Origin: Acanthochlamys bracteata
Lineage: Eukaryota; Streptophyta; Magnoliopsida; Pandanales; Velloziaceae
Direction: 5' to 3'
Length of the DNA stretch: 64,000 nucleotides
Assembly (NCBI GenBank): GCA_019914995.1
Contig: CM034126.1
Coordinates: 14,699,001 to 14,763,000, forward strand
A program made the position numbers and the translations under genes. Of the stretch, positions 61,380 through 64,000 are shown in pieces. The notes beneath the pieces are model-generated. The model was not told where the DNA came from. It did no database searches and saw nothing but the letters and a program-made list of their open reading frames with translations. Position 1 is the first letter of the stretch. Every line of letters begins with the position of its first letter.

Positions 61380-63706
61380 ATGGACGGAGCAGGAAGCTGG
61401 GACGCCCTCGAGTGGACCAAGATTGAGGTTTTCATCTCTATTTTATTTCTTTCTTTCATCCAATCTCCCTGTTATTGAATTGCAAATTCTATTTAATTTC
61501 AATCAATCGAGTTCTATTCAATCGTTCGTTTATTTCTTGATTGATTTGGTCTTCTTGCAGCCTGTGTCGAGGGCAGCCACAGCCCATGGTCTGGCGGAAT
61601 TCCTCTTCGAAGCCGAGGAAGTCATCACCCAGGTTAGTAGTGCTCTCCTACTACCAAATCTTTCTAATCAAATGAGTCATAACTTTGTTGAGCTTCAAAT
61701 CGGTACACAGAAACGTAATCTCTTTTATCTAAAAGGATTGATTTTTATGGAATCATTAGCTAGTTGCATGGAGCTTGTTTGTTTGTAAGTACTGATCAGG
61801 CATTTCTGTTGCTTTTCACATGTTTTGGGTATAGCATCCAAACATTGTAAAGAGTAAAGACATTGAATTGGTAGTAGAATCAACTAAAGAACACATAAGA
61901 GAAGCTCTTTCTTGGAGAGCTAATTGACATGTAACTTTGAGTCACGAGGAAATTTCTGAAGAGAAAAGATGTTAGACTTGCTAACATTCTGGCTGATCAA
62001 GGTTACATGATCAAGAACCATGAAAGATATGTAGGTATATGTGCTTAATTCTAAGATGTTTAGATTAATACTAATGATTGGAAAAGTGCAAGGAAGACAC
62101 TGTCTTTATTGAACGCCAATGGTGGACCTTAAACTCATTTCTAACTAAGATAAGAATTCACTTGCTTTTGCTTTCATCAGTTAGTAGGGATCTCTTGTCG
62201 GTTATAGCTGTGAACGTTCAAATAGTCTGCCTTGAGTTGGACAATGCATTCGAATTTCATATGATTGAATTAATTTCTATGAGGCATTATGAGCTAGTTT
62301 CTCCACCCATTCAGCGGTTGAACTTTTGTTTTTTTCTAATTCTACTAGGGTCATGGAGTTGTTCTTGTGAACACAGATGAAGCAGGTACATTGTCTGTGA
62401 CAAACTTCCGTTTACTTTTTGTGGTAAGTACTCTTTTTTCTATTTCAATTGATTTTTTTTCCACATGCTTCACATGCACAAATGGTGACCTCGAAGCTGT
62501 AGTTTTAGATGGCTGACTGTGTTAGATTTGATATAGCCGCTGATGCAGATTAGGTTTTAATTTAGGGAAGTTACATATTTATTCTATTATGATCTGTGAG
62601 CAATGGAGCTCCTGTGCTGTTTTTTTGTTTTGTGGATTTCATATTTACTTCTTTGTCTACACTGTAGAATAATATCAAAAGCTGCAGCTGGATTTATGAC
62701 TTACTTCAGACTGCTATAATTTATAGAAGGGCTTGATGTTAACAAGCTATTGGATTTCCTTGACTTACTTTCTATTTAAAGAATATGCAATATGACTTGC
62801 TTCCGGGGAAGAAATGAGCTAGCAAGTACTTGACATTGTCCTGTTGTTGCACTTGGTTTTAAAATAATATCAGAAGGTGGTTCTTTTGATAGACCCTCGC
62901 CAGGATCCTTGTGAACCTCCTTGGGGGATAAGCTACATATGAGTTTGCTGCTACTGTTTCTAGAGGATAGTACTCACCATAATTGGCAGTGTTGGAAATA
63001 GATGAGTTTAGTATTTGCTTTTTTTTTTTTGCAAGAAAAAAAGGATTCAGTGTCATCTATATCTATGGTGAGGGACTTTAATGGTAGAATGACCTAATGC
63101 AGCTAATTTTTTGGTACTCGGTTGGAACTAGGGCCTTGAGGTCCCAAATATGAGATTTACACCATTCTTTCAAGAGTGTGAGGCTTGTAATGTTTGAGCA
63201 GTGGTGATATTGCTAGAATGTAGCTAGGTTTACATGCTAGATGCTTGTTATCTAAAAGGTTAGAACTCCTTGTGATGTTCTATAAGCACCATATGGATGA
63301 CAGTTTTACTCATCTTGATGCTCATTTATTCCTGAAACTCTGAAATCCAGAACGACTTGATATCAAGCATCCTACTTAGGGGATACTATCGGAAACTATC
63401 TTGAATCTGCTTTTTAAAGAATTTGAGTTGCCTGAAAGATTAGAGGCTAATGAGCGTAGGTAGATATAGACTAGAGAGACTTAACCTATGCGCACTGAGT
63501 TTGTTCCAGGTGACTTAGCATGTTGGGCAAATTAGGATGATAGGGGATCACCTGTATTTTTGTTAATTATTTATTTACTGCATGTTTGTTTTGGTTAATG
63601 ATCTACTGTTTCATATAAAAAATTTTAATTTCAGAGTGAGGTTTCGCGCAACATAATTGAACTTGGCACTATTCCGTTGGCAACTATTGAGAAGTTTAGC
63701 AAACAA
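61380..63706 (+). CDS. MTM1: Myotubularin-type phosphoinositide 3-phosphatase, 5' part
   Basis: First four visible coding exons: 61380-61427, 61561-61632, 62349-62423 and 63635-63706, all phase 0, giving 89 residues; the gene continues beyond the window. The sequence begins MDGAGSWDALEWTKIE, then HGLAEFLFEAEEVITQ, HGVVLVNTDEAGTLSVTNFR and IIELGTIPLATIEKFSKQ. This is the GRAM/PH-like N-terminal domain of plant myotubularins (Arabidopsis At3g10550 and At5g04540). The catalytic CxxxxxR domain lies outside. The family removes the 3-phosphate from PI3P and PI(3,5)P2 on endosomal membranes. Arabidopsis proteins have about 20 extra residues before this Met. Here the upstream frame (SEEAGAYK) stays open for some 20 codons back to a TGA at about 61308-61310, without another ATG. 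The true start could therefore be 61380 or in an unseen spliced exon. The tandem array ends about 150 bp upstream. Confidence 0.88.
62424..63634 (+). other. Intron 3 of the myotubularin gene
   Basis: A 1.2-kb intron with GTAAGT donor and TTTCAG acceptor. No repeat or gene was recognised inside it. The remaining 294 bases of the window (63707-64000) are the start of the next intron and contain no recognised exon. Confidence 0.7.
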
Positions 63707-64000
63707 GTAAGTCATCAAATGCTTTTTTAGAGCATAAGCATTGCATTGGCTCATTCGCTTGATTGATCTTTTGAAACCTTCCCCTAGTTGTGTCGGGGGC
63801 AGTTTTATGAAATTTGAGCAAATTTGCTCCTAGTTAGTTGCATCAGTAATATTCGTTTTCTCAGTTGATTATATTTCTTCTCTGGAAGGGAGTTCTTCAG
63901 CATCAATGACAGCCTACTGGCTTTACAAGATTCAGATTTTTTCTTAACACTCTTGAATTTTGTTCTGGGTGTATCTGATGTACTGCTTTTATTACTATTG

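Overview
This is nuclear DNA from a dicot plant. The evidence is GT-AG introns in most genes, long AT-rich intergenic stretches, retroelement debris, and plant-specific families (ARF, UXT, CASP-like, SKU5-like, S40). I have not identified the species. From memory of the Arabidopsis map, the order DUF707 - UXT - ARF10 - SAPS - CASPL5A - DRB2 - S40 repeats the order of genes around At2g28310 to At2g28400. The left 47 kb therefore looks like a conserved ancestral eudicot block. The right 17 kb (SKU5-like gene, aquaporin relic, tandem array, myotubularin) is not part of that block as I remember it.

Layout. 1-905 (+): 3' part of a DUF707 glycosyltransferase-like gene. About 1320-3900 (+): frameshifted exons of a GDAP2-like macro/CRAL-TRIO gene, with only the C-terminal half recognisable. 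5563-7316 (+): seven-exon UDP-xylose transporter. 7317-14800: mostly featureless AT-rich spacer. 15843-18580 (+): three-exon ARF10/16-class auxin response factor with a nearly perfect miR160 site and a leader carrying several upstream ORFs. 21028-30011 (-): 18-exon SAPS-domain protein (PP6 regulatory subunit-like), convergent with the ARF. 30540-33440: degenerate repeat of about 1 kb units. 33770-35273 (+): decayed CASPL5A-like gene in its syntenic slot. 38190-43076 (+): three-exon DRB2-like double-stranded-RNA-binding protein. 46290-46820 (-): intronless S40/DUF584 protein. 50159-53354 (-): nine-exon SKU5-like protein whose start codon is one base out of frame with the rest. 54485-55910 (+): PIP2 aquaporin pseudogene with a 462-bp solo LTR in its first intron. 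56260-61230: tandem array of a unit of about 1.17 kb. 61380-63706 and beyond (+): first exons of a myotubularin-type phosphoinositide 3-phosphatase, beginning about 150 bp after the array.

The genes do not form one pathway. The intact ones are housekeeping or developmental genes: nucleotide-sugar transport, auxin transcription under miR160 control, PP6 regulation, small-RNA biology, cell-wall/GPI protein, and phosphoinositide turnover. I found no CRISPR, operon or clearly new biological system. The most unusual items are the tandem array against the myotubularin start, the repeat cluster beside the SAPS start, the apparent frameshift at the SKU5-like start, and three separate gene relics. Exon borders were placed by hand from splice consensus, reading-frame continuity and remembered family sequences. 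No database search was run.
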